Source: JAKOVR01 sp031415655 (GTDB lineage: Bacteria; Actinomycetota; Acidimicrobiia; Acidimicrobiales; Acidimicrobilacustridaceae). Taken from it: DNA of 64,000 bases. The stretch lies in contig JANOSD010000030.1 of NCBI GenBank assembly GCA_031415655.1, positions 7,541 to 71,540 on the forward strand. The letters are read 5' to 3'. The position numbers and the translations under genes are program-made. The first letter of the stretch is position 1. Each line of letters starts with the position of its first letter. This document shows positions 52,869 to 60,699 of the stretch, one piece after another. The notes beneath the pieces were generated by a model. It made no database searches. It was not told the DNA's origin and worked only from the letters and a program-made list of their open reading frames with translations.

Positions 52869-54084
52869 GTGTCCTGTCAGGTTGAAGGGGTAAGTTTATC
52901 GTCGCCTTTAAGGGCGGTGCAGTAGTCGGCGAGTCGTTGAAGAATTTCTTCGGCTGTTTTGTGCCATACGAATGGCTTGGGATTTTCGTTCCATGCGGCG
53001 GCCCATGCCAGAATGTCGTCGGCGAGTTCTTTGACGTTGCGGTGAGCGGAGCGTTGAAGTTTTTTGGTTGTGAGCGCGGAGAACCAACGTTCAACGAGGT
53101 TCATCCATGACCCGTAAGTCGGCGTGAAATGGAAATGGAATCGTTTGTGTCGTAGCAACCACTTGTGGATCTTCGGGCTTTTGTGTGCGGAAAGGTTGTC
53201 CAAAACGATATGGACCTCTAGTCCCTTGGGGACATTGCGGTTGATTTTGTTTAGGAATGCGATGAAGTCGTCGCTGGTGTGGGTCGTACGGATGTCGGTG
53301 ATTACCATGCCGGTCGCGATGTTTAGCGCCGCGAATAGGTCGCAGGTCCCGTTGCGTAGGTATGAGGACGTGGCCCGCTCAGCAGTGGTGAGCATCATCG
53401 GTAGGATCGGTGCGGTGCGGTTCAGCGCCTGAATTTGCGGTTTCTCGTCGACTGCAAACACAACGGCGTTGACCGGTGGGTTCATGTATATGCCCACAAT
53501 GTCCCGGATCTTCTCGACAAGGTCAGGATCTGGCGACAACTTGAACTTGCCTTGTTGCCACGGCTTCAAGCCGAACGCCCGCCAGATCTCGGACACCGTC
53601 TGACGGCTAATTCCGTGTTTCTCGGCCATTCCTCGTGTTGACCAGTGAGTATCTTCACCTGGTGTCGATTCGAGGGTGTCGACGAGTACCGCTTCGATCA
53701 CCTCGTCAGCGATTGTTCGCTTGGCACCAGGACGCGGAGCGTCCATCAACCCGTCGAGTCGATCCGTCGCGAATCGGTGGCGCCACTTCGATACTGTCAC
53801 CGGGTGTACACCGACTTCGTTCGCTATATCCCGATCGCTGCGACCCTGCGAACAAGCCAACACAATACGACAACGCAAAGCCAGGGCCTGTGATGAGGTA
53901 TGGCGACGCGCCCACCGCTCCAATGTTTTGCGTTCATCGGCATTCAACTTGATATCGATAGTCGGTCGTCCTCGCCTGGCCACAGAAATTCCTCCGTTGT
54001 TGGTGATCGACACCAGAAACGTTGACCGAAACGCGAAAATTCCCGATTCTATGAAATACTTAGCGGAATAACCTGACAGGACAC
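52869..54084 (-). mobile_element. IS630-family insertion sequence (1216 bp)
   Basis: The ends are GTGTCCTGTCAGGTT (52869-52883) and its reverse complement (54070-54084), a perfect 15-bp inverted repeat. A TA dinucleotide flanks each side (52867-52868, 54085-54086), the target duplication of the IS630/Tc1 group. It holds one transposase gene. Confidence 0.93.
52877..53983 (-). CDS. IS630-family transposase
   Basis: A 368-aa DDE transposase. GTG 53983 follows GGAGGA. The N-terminal HTH domains read DRDIANEVGVHPVTVSKWRHRF and HGISRQTVSEIWRAFGL; catalytic acids are in VFAVDEKPQIQALN, VHIVLDNLSAHKS and YGSWMNLVERWFSAL (D, D, E). The stop codon lies inside the left inverted repeat. The frame is open upstream into the interrupted gene. 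Confidence 0.95.
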   Translation of the reverse strand: MARRGRPTIDIKLNADERKTLERWARRHTSSQALALRCRIVLACSQGRSDRDIANEVGVHPVTVSKWRHRFATDRLDGLMDAPRPGAKRTIADEVIEAVLVDTLESTPGEDTHWSTRGMAEKHGISRQTVSEIWRAFGLKPWQQGKFKLSPDPDLVEKIRDIVGIYMNPPVNAVVFAVDEKPQIQALNRTAPILPMMLTTAERATSSYLRNGTCDLFAALNIATGMVITDIRTTHTSDDFIAFLNKINRNVPKGLEVHIVLDNLSAHKSPKIHKWLLRHKRFHFHFTPTYGSWMNLVERWFSALTTKKLQRSAHRNVKELADDILAWAAAWNENPKPFVWHKTAEEILQRLADYCTALKGDDKLTPST

Positions 54085-54770
54085 TAGCTTCGTTGATCAG
54101 GTCCCGTTCGCGATCGTTCACGATGTCGAGCCCGATTGTGCTCTCGTCACGAAAGACGAGCTGCAAGATCCCGAGCTTGAGCCTTCCTCGGACGGCCTCG
54201 AACGAAACTAAATCAGACAACGGAAACGAGCGGAGTTCGTCACCCACACCGCCTATGCGGTTCTTAAAGAAGATGATTCGTGCGTCGGTTGCCGCCCAGA
54301 TCACGGGTCGGTCCTGCGGCACCGATTCCGCTAGCCCGAACATCGCGCCCGGCTCCGCCTTCTTATCAGCGGCGCGGATTGCGGCGCCGACGATTCCAGC
54401 GTTCGTGTTCAGACCCTTGTACTGGACTAGCGTCGCCGCCACGAGGTCCTCACCGTCGCCAAGCTTCGGAACGATGTACTTCGCTAGCTTCTTCGTGCTG
54501 CCTTGCGCCATCCAACCAGGCTATCTCAGGGCTGTCTACAGCGAGGATGACACGGCATCGAGTAGGCCGTTCGCGTGGTCATGATGTCCCCGACCAACGG
54601 GTGAGCGCGTCCCTGATTGGCACCATCCACGCGTCCCCCTTCGCCGGACCCTACGTGATGGGGCTGAAGCCGGACGGGGGTATCGGTCCCACGCTCGCAC
54701 TTTGTGACCCAGGTTCGAGCGGCCTGGTGGCGATCGAGGGAGGTCGAAGCCAACGTCCGGCCCAAACCTG

Positions 54771-54918
54771 ACGCTCGTGTCATATAACATCGATATAACA
54801 TGACATCGGAAAATGGGGGGGAACAGCGGTACGTAGCGGTCAAACAAAACCGCAGGTCAGAGCCACTTTTTGGCGTTTTCCCCAGCTTCCGAAACGGTCA
54901 CTTTTAAATGTCGTAGTA
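54771..54918. repeat. Right attachment-site repeat (attR candidate) at glnA 3' end
   Basis: The right copy of the 148-bp repeat. It contains the last four glnA codons and stop (54904-54918) and about 130 bp downstream. The partner copy is at 17861-18008, offset exactly 36910 bp. The seven mismatches cluster at the outer part and near the glnA end. Confidence 0.75.
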
Positions 54919-56328
54919 AAGGTGGAACTCCCAGGGGTGAGGTCGCAAACGAATCGCCTCCACCTCGTGCACTCGTTTGTAGGAGATCCAGGCCTTAATG
55001 AGATCGTCGGTGAAGACGCCGCCCACCTTCAGGAAGTCTTGGTCCTTCTCCAGCGCGTCGAGCGCTTCCTCGAGTGACGCTGGCACATGCGGAACGGCCG
55101 CCATCTCCTCAGGGGCAAGGTCGTAGAGGTCTTTGTCGAGCGGCATCGGCGGCTCGATCCGGTTCTGCACACCATCGAGGCCGGCCATGAGCATGGCGGC
55201 AAACGCCAGGTACGGATTGCAGGAAGGATCGGGGCAGCGAAACTCGATGCGTTTGGCCTTCGGGCTCTGCGAGTACAGCGGGATGCGCACCGCCGCCGAC
55301 CGGTTTCGCTGTGAGTACACCAGGTTCACCGGAGCCTCGTACCCCGGTACCAATCGTTTGTAGGAGTTGGTGGTGGGGTTGCTCCACGCCAGCACGGCCG
55401 GCGCGTGATGGAGGATGCCACCGATGTACCACCGCGCCATATCGGACAGCCCGGCGTACCCCTCTTCGTCGTAAAACAGCGGCTCACCGCCCTTCCATAA
55501 CGACATGTGGACGTGCATGCCCGACCCGTTGTCGCCGTAGATCGGCTTCGGCATAAACGTTGCGGTCTTGCCATGCTTGAAGGCGGTGTTCTTCACGACG
55601 TACTTGAACAGCATGAGCTTGTCGGCCTGGCGCAGAAGCGAATCGAACCGAATGTCGATCTCGGCCTGCCCGGCGGTGCCCACCTCGTGATGCTGTACCT
55701 CCACCTCGATCCCCACCTCTTGCAGGGTGAGGGTCATCTCTGAGCGCAGGTCCTGGTACTGATCCATTGGAGGAACCGGGAAATAGCCCTCCTTGGCGCG
55801 GGGCTTGTAACCCAGGTTGGGCTTCTCGTCCCGACCGGTGTTCCACGTGGCCTCCACCGAGTCCACGGAATAGAACGCCGAGTTCTGGGTCTGGGCGTAG
55901 CGCACGTCGTCGAACACGAAGAACTCGGCTTCGGGACCGAAGTAGGCGGTATCGGCCAGCCCGGTGGACCGGAGGTAGTCCTCCGCTTTTCGAGCCACGT
56001 AGCGCGGATCACGGGAGTAGCTCTCGCCGGTGACGGGGTCGTGCACCCAGCAGTTGAGGTTGAGCGTGCGGTGCTGACGGAACGGATCGATCACCGCGGT
56101 GTTGGGATCCGGGCGGAGGATCATGTCGGATTCTTGGATCTCTTGGAACCCGCGAATGCTCGACCCGTCGAACCCGTAGCCGTCGTCGAACGCATCCTCC
56201 GACAGTTCCGACATCGGGACCGAGAAGTGCTGCATCAAGCCGGGAAGATCGCAGAAGCGGAAGTCGACGATCTGCACCCCCTGCTCCCGGGCGAACTCGA
56301 TCACTTCGGCTGGTGTGCGTTCCTTCAC
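54904..56328 (-). CDS. glnA: Glutamine synthetase, type I (GSI-beta)
   Basis: A 474-aa enzyme making glutamine from glutamate, ammonia and ATP. DGSSIRGFQEIQESDM, GPEAEFFVFD, HHEVGTAGQAEIDIRFDSL, FMPKPIYGDNGSGMHVHMSLW and NRSAAVRIP are the conserved metal, glutamate and ATP sites. KDLYDLAPEE carries the adenylylation tyrosine (Tyr402), so activity can be tuned by GlnE. Length matches GSI-beta. The reading frame is intact to the YYDI terminus despite the mobile element at its 3' end. It is convergent with nothing: glnII lies upstream on the same strand. Confidence 0.97.
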   Translation of the reverse strand: MKERTPAEVIEFAREQGVQIVDFRFCDLPGLMQHFSVPMSELSEDAFDDGYGFDGSSIRGFQEIQESDMILRPDPNTAVIDPFRQHRTLNLNCWVHDPVTGESYSRDPRYVARKAEDYLRSTGLADTAYFGPEAEFFVFDDVRYAQTQNSAFYSVDSVEATWNTGRDEKPNLGYKPRAKEGYFPVPPMDQYQDLRSEMTLTLQEVGIEVEVQHHEVGTAGQAEIDIRFDSLLRQADKLMLFKYVVKNTAFKHGKTATFMPKPIYGDNGSGMHVHMSLWKGGEPLFYDEEGYAGLSDMARWYIGGILHHAPAVLAWSNPTTNSYKRLVPGYEAPVNLVYSQRNRSAAVRIPLYSQSPKAKRIEFRCPDPSCNPYLAFAAMLMAGLDGVQNRIEPPMPLDKDLYDLAPEEMAAVPHVPASLEEALDALEKDQDFLKVGGVFTDDLIKAWISYKRVHEVEAIRLRPHPWEFHLYYDI

Positions 56329-56423
56329 GTTCCCTCCAGGTCACGCGTGTGGCGTCCCAACGTAGCCCTGCGCCGGTCCCCGATCGGGCCCCCGCATCAC
56401 CGGAACCGTCCCCAAACGCCGAA

Positions 56424-56465
56424 CTGGAGGAGATTCCGCCCGAATACGGGCGGAATCTCCTCCAG
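56424..56465. terminator. Perfect 19-bp hairpin between glnII and glnA
   Basis: CTGGAGGAGATTCCGCCCG (56424-56442), loop AATA, and its exact reverse complement (56447-56465). It lies 40 bases after the glnII stop and 95 bases before the glnA start. No U-tract follows, but the stem should stop or attenuate transcription from glnII. Confidence 0.65.
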
Positions 56466-56504
56466 AACGGAAACGGAATGGGGGAAGGCGCTCGAAAAGG
56501 CGCC

Positions 56505-57506
56505 TCAGCCGGCGAGGGCGGAGCAGCAGGTCTCCACGATAAGGCCGGTCACGAGGTAGGGGTCCATGTTGGAGTTGGGACGACGGTCCTCGATGTAGCC
56601 CTTCTTGTCGACCTCCACCTGCCACGGAATGCGCACCGATGCCCCACGGTTCGACACGCCGTAGGAGAACTCGGTCCACGGGGCGGTCTCATGAAGCCCG
56701 GTGAGTCGACGCTCGACGCCGGCACCGTATTGCGTGATGTGCTTCTCAGCGTTGGCGCCAAGGGCCTCACAGGCGACGATGATCGGGTCCCAGCTCTCAC
56801 GCATGGCGTTGGTGGAGAAGTTGGTGTGCGCACCGGCACCGTTCCAGTCGCCTGGCATGGGCTTGGGATCGATGGTGACGGCAACGTCGAAGTCCTCCGC
56901 GATGCGGTAGAGGAGCCAACGGGCGAGGTACATGTGGTCGGAGCACTCGAGCGGGCTGGCCGGGCCGATCTGGAATTCCCACTGCCCCATCATCACCTCG
57001 GCGTTGGTGCCGGAGATGGCGAGTCCGGCCTGCATGCACGCAGTGGTGTGGGCCTCGACAATGTCGCGACCGAAGATCTCGTCGGCGCCGACGCCGCAGT
57101 AGTAGGGCCCCTGCGGTCCGGGGAAACCGTTCTTGGGCCAACCGAGGGGGTGACCGCCCTGCAGGAACGTGTACTCCTGCTCGATACCGAACCACGGCTC
57201 CTGATCGGCGTACTTCTCAGAAATGACAGCGCACTTGGCTCGCGAGTTCGTGGGGTGCGGGGTCATGTCGATGAGGAGCACCTCACAGAGCACGAGGACA
57301 TCGTTGTTGCCGCGAATCGGATCGGGCACGGTACAGACCGGGTTGAGCACGCAGTCAGACGCCTTGCCGGGAGCCTGGTTGGTGGACGAGCCGTCGAATC
57401 CCCAAATGCCGGGAGCGTCACCGTCGGGGATGATCTTGGTCTTGGATCGGAGCAACGGCGTGGGCTCGGTGCCGTCGATCCAGATGTATTCAGCGCGGTA
57501 GCTCAC
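56505..57506 (-). CDS. glnII: Glutamine synthetase, type II
   Basis: A 333-aa eukaryotic-type GS. EYIWIDGTEPTPLLRSKTKI, WGFDGSSTNQA, WFGIEQEYTFLQGGHPLGWP, QWEFQIGPASPLE and PGDWNGAGAHTNFST are GSII signatures; there is no adenylylation site. GTG 57506 after GGAGAAG is the start; the frame continues to 57551 without support. GSII is found in several actinobacteria beside GSI and is usually induced by nitrogen limitation. Confidence 0.95.
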   Translation of the reverse strand: MSYRAEYIWIDGTEPTPLLRSKTKIIPDGDAPGIWGFDGSSTNQAPGKASDCVLNPVCTVPDPIRGNNDVLVLCEVLLIDMTPHPTNSRAKCAVISEKYADQEPWFGIEQEYTFLQGGHPLGWPKNGFPGPQGPYYCGVGADEIFGRDIVEAHTTACMQAGLAISGTNAEVMMGQWEFQIGPASPLECSDHMYLARWLLYRIAEDFDVAVTIDPKPMPGDWNGAGAHTNFSTNAMRESWDPIIVACEALGANAEKHITQYGAGVERRLTGLHETAPWTEFSYGVSNRGASVRIPWQVEVDKKGYIEDRRPNSNMDPYLVTGLIVETCCSALAG

Positions 57507-57698
57507 TACTTCTCCTGTGGGTTGCTTCGTGGCGAACGGCCATGGGGCCATTTCGCCTTTGGGAATTTGGGAGGCGATCGGGTGGACCGCCGGGCTCCGA
57601 GCCCAACGCTTGCACGTGGGGCGGACTCACTGCCAGACCGCCAACCGGCGGGTCTTCGTCAGGTTCCCAGCACGGCGTTTCTCACCCGTTGCCTGTTT

Positions 57699-57715
57699 GT
57701 GAACGTTATGTGAAC
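57699..57715. promoter_or_regulatory. Candidate GlnR-type direct repeat
   Basis: GTGAAC-GTTAT-GTGAAC: two identical half-sites one helical turn apart (11 bp) in the divergent region between glnII and the third GS gene. GlnR boxes consist of GTnAC/GnAAC-type half-sites with that spacing. The GlnR-like gene is 1.4 kb away. Confidence 0.42.
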
Positions 57716-57758
57716 TGGACTCCTCGCGGGTTCAGTCTCGGACGGGAACCCTGTCAGT

Positions 57759-59105
57759 ATGAGCGGCATGGAACGCCCACAGGACTACGTGCTGCGCACG
57801 GTCGAAGAGCGCGGAGTGCGCCTCATCCGCCTTTGGTTCACCGACGTGCTCGGCCAACTCAAGTCCGTTGCGATATCACCGGCCGAACTCGAGAACGCCT
57901 TCGAGGAAGGCATGCATTTCGATGGCTCGGCGATCGACGGCTTCTCCCGGGTGCAAGAGAGCGACGTGCTCGCCCGGCCCGAGCCCGCCACCTTCGAGCT
58001 CACGCCGTGGGGCAAGGGTGCCGACGACGTGTCCGCCCGCATGTTCTGCGATATCCAGAACCACGACGGCTCACCCTTCGAGGGCGACCCCCGTCACGTG
58101 CTCAAACGCAATCTCGACAAGGCCCATGATCGTGGGTTTTCGTTCATGGTGGCGCCGGAGATGGAGTTTTACTACTTCTCCTCCGGCGATCCGTCGAAGC
58201 CCCTGGTCCCACTCGACACCGGGTCCTATTTCGACCTCACCACCGCCGATGTGGCTTCCGACCTTCGTCGCCGCACCATCTCCATGCTCGAAGCCATGGG
58301 CATTCCGGTGGAGTACAGCTTCCACGAAGACGGCCCGAGTCAGCATGAGATCGATCTCCGTTATACCGACGCCCTGAGCATGGCCGACAACATCATGACC
58401 TTCCGGCTGGTCGTGCGAGAGCTCGCTCTCGAGAACAACGTGTACGCCACGTTCATGCCCAAGCCCATGTCGGGCGTGCAGGGGTCAGGAATGCACAACC
58501 ACCTGTCGCTCTTTGAGGGAGACATCAACGCGTTCGCTGATCCGGGCGACGCCTACGGCCTGTCGAAGGTCGCCTACTCGTTCATCGCCGGCCTCCTTCA
58601 TCACGCCGCCGAGATCACCGCCGTCACGAACCAGTTGGTGAACTCCTACAAGCGACTGATCACGGGATACGAGGCGCCCACCTACATCACGTGGGCACGC
58701 AACAACCGCTCGGCCCTGGTGCGGGTGCCGGTGATCAAGCCGGGCAAACAAGCCTCCACCCGAGTGGAGTACCGAGCCTCCGATCCTGCCTGCAACCCCT
58801 ATCTCGCCTTCTCGGTCATGCTGGCGGCGGGCCTCAAGGGCGTCGAAGAGGGCTACGAACTCTCGCCCGAAGCGTCGGCCAACGTGTTCGCTCTCACGCC
58901 GGCGGAGCGAGCGGCCGAAGGGATGGCGTCGCTTCCCCAATCCCTCGCCGAAGCGCTCGACGTGATGGAGGGTTCCGAGCTCGTGGCCGAGTGTCTCGGC
59001 GAGCACATCTTCGAATGGTTCCTCCGCAACAAACGAGCGGAGTGGTTCGACTACAAGAGCCAAGTCACGCAGTTCGAACTCGACCGGTACCTCCCCAACA
59101 TCTAG
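57759..59105 (+). CDS. Glutamine synthetase, type I-alpha-like (GlnA2-type)
   Basis: A 448-aa GSI paralogue. HFDGSAIDGFSRVQESD, APEMEFYYF, HEDGPSQHEIDLRYTDAL, FMPKPMSGVQGSGMHNHLSLF and NNRSALVRVP hold the catalytic positions. The adenylylation site is lost: the equivalent of NLYDL reads NVFALTPAE, with Phe377. It is about 26 residues shorter than glnA, as in GSI-alpha. Either a non-adenylylated glutamine synthetase or, as for some actinobacterial paralogues, a gamma-glutamylpolyamine synthetase. It precedes the GlnR-like gene by 13 bp. Confidence 0.9.
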   Translation: MSGMERPQDYVLRTVEERGVRLIRLWFTDVLGQLKSVAISPAELENAFEEGMHFDGSAIDGFSRVQESDVLARPEPATFELTPWGKGADDVSARMFCDIQNHDGSPFEGDPRHVLKRNLDKAHDRGFSFMVAPEMEFYYFSSGDPSKPLVPLDTGSYFDLTTADVASDLRRRTISMLEAMGIPVEYSFHEDGPSQHEIDLRYTDALSMADNIMTFRLVVRELALENNVYATFMPKPMSGVQGSGMHNHLSLFEGDINAFADPGDAYGLSKVAYSFIAGLLHHAAEITAVTNQLVNSYKRLITGYEAPTYITWARNNRSALVRVPVIKPGKQASTRVEYRASDPACNPYLAFSVMLAAGLKGVEEGYELSPEASANVFALTPAERAAEGMASLPQSLAEALDVMEGSELVAECLGEHIFEWFLRNKRAEWFDYKSQVTQFELDRYLPNI

Positions 59106-59118
59106 GCCCGGTTGTCTG

Positions 59119-59799
59119 ATGGAACCGCTACTCGTCTTCCCCGATCCCCCGCCGCCCGAACTGGCGCAGGCGCTCGACTTCGGCGGCTATCCGTGGAAAC
59201 CGGTCGGAGCCGAGCGCGACGTTGAGGCCGCCGAGCCGCCCGACGGTTGGGCGGGAGCGATCATCTGCGCCGACGCCGACCCCGAGACGGCGTTCGCTTT
59301 GTGCCGCACCCTGCGCAAACGTGACCTCCCGTTGGAGCCGTTGCTGCTGTTGGTCAGTGGGGCTCAGCTCGCCGATCTCGAACTCCGCGACGATCTCTTC
59401 GACGACTTCTGCCTCACCCCCTTTCACCCCCGTGAGCTCGAGGCCCGCCTCAAACACCTCTTCTGGAAGACCGGCACCGGCACCCGTCCCGAGTTAGTGG
59501 AGTACGGCGAGCTGATTCTCAACCTCGAGACCTACCAAGCCGCCATCTCCGGCAAACCACTCGACCTCACCTACATGGAGTACGAGCTCCTCAAGTTCCT
59601 CTCCTCGAACCCGGGCAAGGTGTTCACCCGGGAGACCTTGCTGAGCCGAGTGTGGGGCTACGAGTACTACGGCGGCGCCCGCACCGTCGACGTCCATATC
59701 CGTCGTTTGCGGGCCAAACTCGGCGAGGAACACGCCAACCTCATCCAGACTGTGCGCTCCGTCGGCTACCGCTTCGGGCAGAGCCGCTGGGGCCTCTGA
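59119..59799 (+). CDS. glnR: GlnR-like OmpR-family orphan response regulator
   Basis: A 226-aa regulator. The N-terminal 115 residues are a degenerate receiver domain (IICADADPE at the phosphorylation loop, lacking the usual acidic cluster), and the C-terminal winged helix reads KPLDLTYMEYELLKFLSSNPGKVFTRETLLSRVWGYEYYGGARTVDVHIRRLRAKLG, very close in pattern to GlnR of Mycobacterium and Streptomyces. No kinase gene is adjacent, as for GlnR. Its place directly after the GS genes supports control of nitrogen assimilation. Confidence 0.83.
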   Translation: MEPLLVFPDPPPPELAQALDFGGYPWKPVGAERDVEAAEPPDGWAGAIICADADPETAFALCRTLRKRDLPLEPLLLLVSGAQLADLELRDDLFDDFCLTPFHPRELEARLKHLFWKTGTGTRPELVEYGELILNLETYQAAISGKPLDLTYMEYELLKFLSSNPGKVFTRETLLSRVWGYEYYGGARTVDVHIRRLRAKLGEEHANLIQTVRSVGYRFGQSRWGL

Positions 59800-59975
59800 C
59801 GAACTGGTAGCCGCCGATCACGAGGCGGCGGCCACTCACCGGCGCAAGTCGCCAAACGATCCCGGAGAGCCATTCTCCACCAGGGCCTCCGAGACCGTGC
59901 CACTTCAGGAACGCCAATCCAAACATTTGCGGTACTACGATTCGGACTACTTTTGGGGGGACTTACCCTGAGGAG

Positions 59976-60222
59976 ATGTCGTCACCCATAACGTTTCGGC
60001 CATCAGCGAAGGACGAGCAAAACCTTGCTCTTCTGACACGCACGGGATTGTCAAGGTCCGACGGCATCCGCCAAGCGCTCGACCTGGCTGCACAGCAAGG
60101 TCGTCGCAAGAAGTCGCTGGTTGAAGAGGCCCGTCGGATTGCGGGCGATCCGACCAACCAACCGGAGATTTGACGCAATTCATGACTACTTCGGTGAGTC
60201 CATCGACAGCTTGCCGGAGTGA
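59976..60222 (+). pseudogene. MazE-like antitoxin with frameshift
   Basis: ATG 59976 opens FRPSAKDEQNLALLTRTGLSRSDGIRQALDLAAQQ, a ribbon-helix-helix-type antitoxin, and stops after PTNQPEI at 60173. In another frame the text continues AIHDYFGESIDSLPE and its TGA at 60220-60222 overlaps the toxin GTG, the usual layout. A single frameshift near 60170 therefore truncates the C-terminal toxin-binding tail. The 65-aa product may still bind DNA. Confidence 0.62.
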
Positions 60223-60534
60223 AACGTGGCGATGTGTATCGACTTCACCCCCGTCCTGGCGGCGGGCACGACCAGGTCGATAACCGTCTTGAGGTCATCC
60301 TCCAAGCCGATGAGTTCGAGTTGCTTTCGACCGTGATCGTTGCCCCGAGGAGCACACGGCACCGCGGTCGCCTTTCGACCGGAAATCAGCGTCGCCGGTT
60401 CATCGACCTGCGTGATGCTGGACCAGTTGGTCGCCGTGGACCGGAGCCGGCTCGGACGAAGCGTCGCCCGACTCGCGCAATCCGACCTGTGGTCGATCGA
60501 GGCCGTTCTTCGCGACCTACTCGGCTTGGCCTAA
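60219..60534 (+). pseudogene. MazF/PemK-like toxin with frameshift
   Basis: GTG 60219 starts KRGDVYRLHPRPGGGHDQ and runs to FELLSTVIVAPRST; the family then continues one frame over as GTAVAFRPEISVAGSSTCVMLDQLVAVDRSRLGRSVARL and LWSIEAVLRDLLGLA, ending at 60534. Together these are a full MazF/PemK endoribonuclease with a frameshift near 60350, so the toxin is inactive unless the ribosome shifts. Confidence 0.75.
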
Positions 60535-60699
60535 CGGAAACGGACCATGCTGAACTCGACGAGCTTGGCTTCGCCGTCGCCGTTTTCAACGATCGGCCGG
60601 AGCATGCACTTCCCTGGCCGCGCCGAGCGAAACCCACTGCAGTTCCCGGTGTCACATCCTGCCCATCCGACGCGCTAAGCCGCTCGTCGCCGAACGCTT

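Larger units (their letters stand above)
52844..54511 (-). pseudogene. PH-like domain gene interrupted by IS630
   Basis: Residues 1-142 (54511-54086) form a bacterial PH-like domain: IIFFKNRIGGVGDELRSFPLSDLVSFEAVRGRLKLGILQLVF and STIGLDIVNDRERDLINEAS. The IS630 copy sits in the codon after NEA. Joining the flanks across one TA restores the frame: NEASRVLFTK then TAA at 52846-52844, a 149-aa protein. At present translation instead runs in frame into the IS and its transposase, giving a 544-aa chimeric frame. Only the last seven residues are displaced, so function might survive. Confidence 0.8.
18009..54918. mobile_element. Integrated mobilizable element at the 3' end of glnA
   Basis: The element is bounded by the direct repeats at 17861-18008 and 54771-54918. 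It carries a tyrosine integrase (21664-22836) and excisionase-like gene (22966-23187) near one end, a TrwC/MobF relaxase with a putative oriT (45.2-49.9 kb), a CpaB-like/ParA remnant, and cargo including the tubulin-like/vWA operon. I see no coupling protein or VirB4-like ATPase, so transfer would need a helper. The IS630 copy at 52869-54084 lies inside it. The boundaries are inferred from the repeats; the exact crossover point is not visible. Confidence 0.72.

Noticed and set aside
52877..54511. A natural 544-aa PH-transposase fusion protein
   Set aside because: IS ends and TA duplications lie exactly at the junction, and the transposase has its own GTG and ribosome site; the fusion is an insertion by-product.
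56313..57713. 466-aa plus-strand open frame
   Set aside because: Opposite strand of the type II glutamine synthetase gene; valine/glycine-rich shadow.
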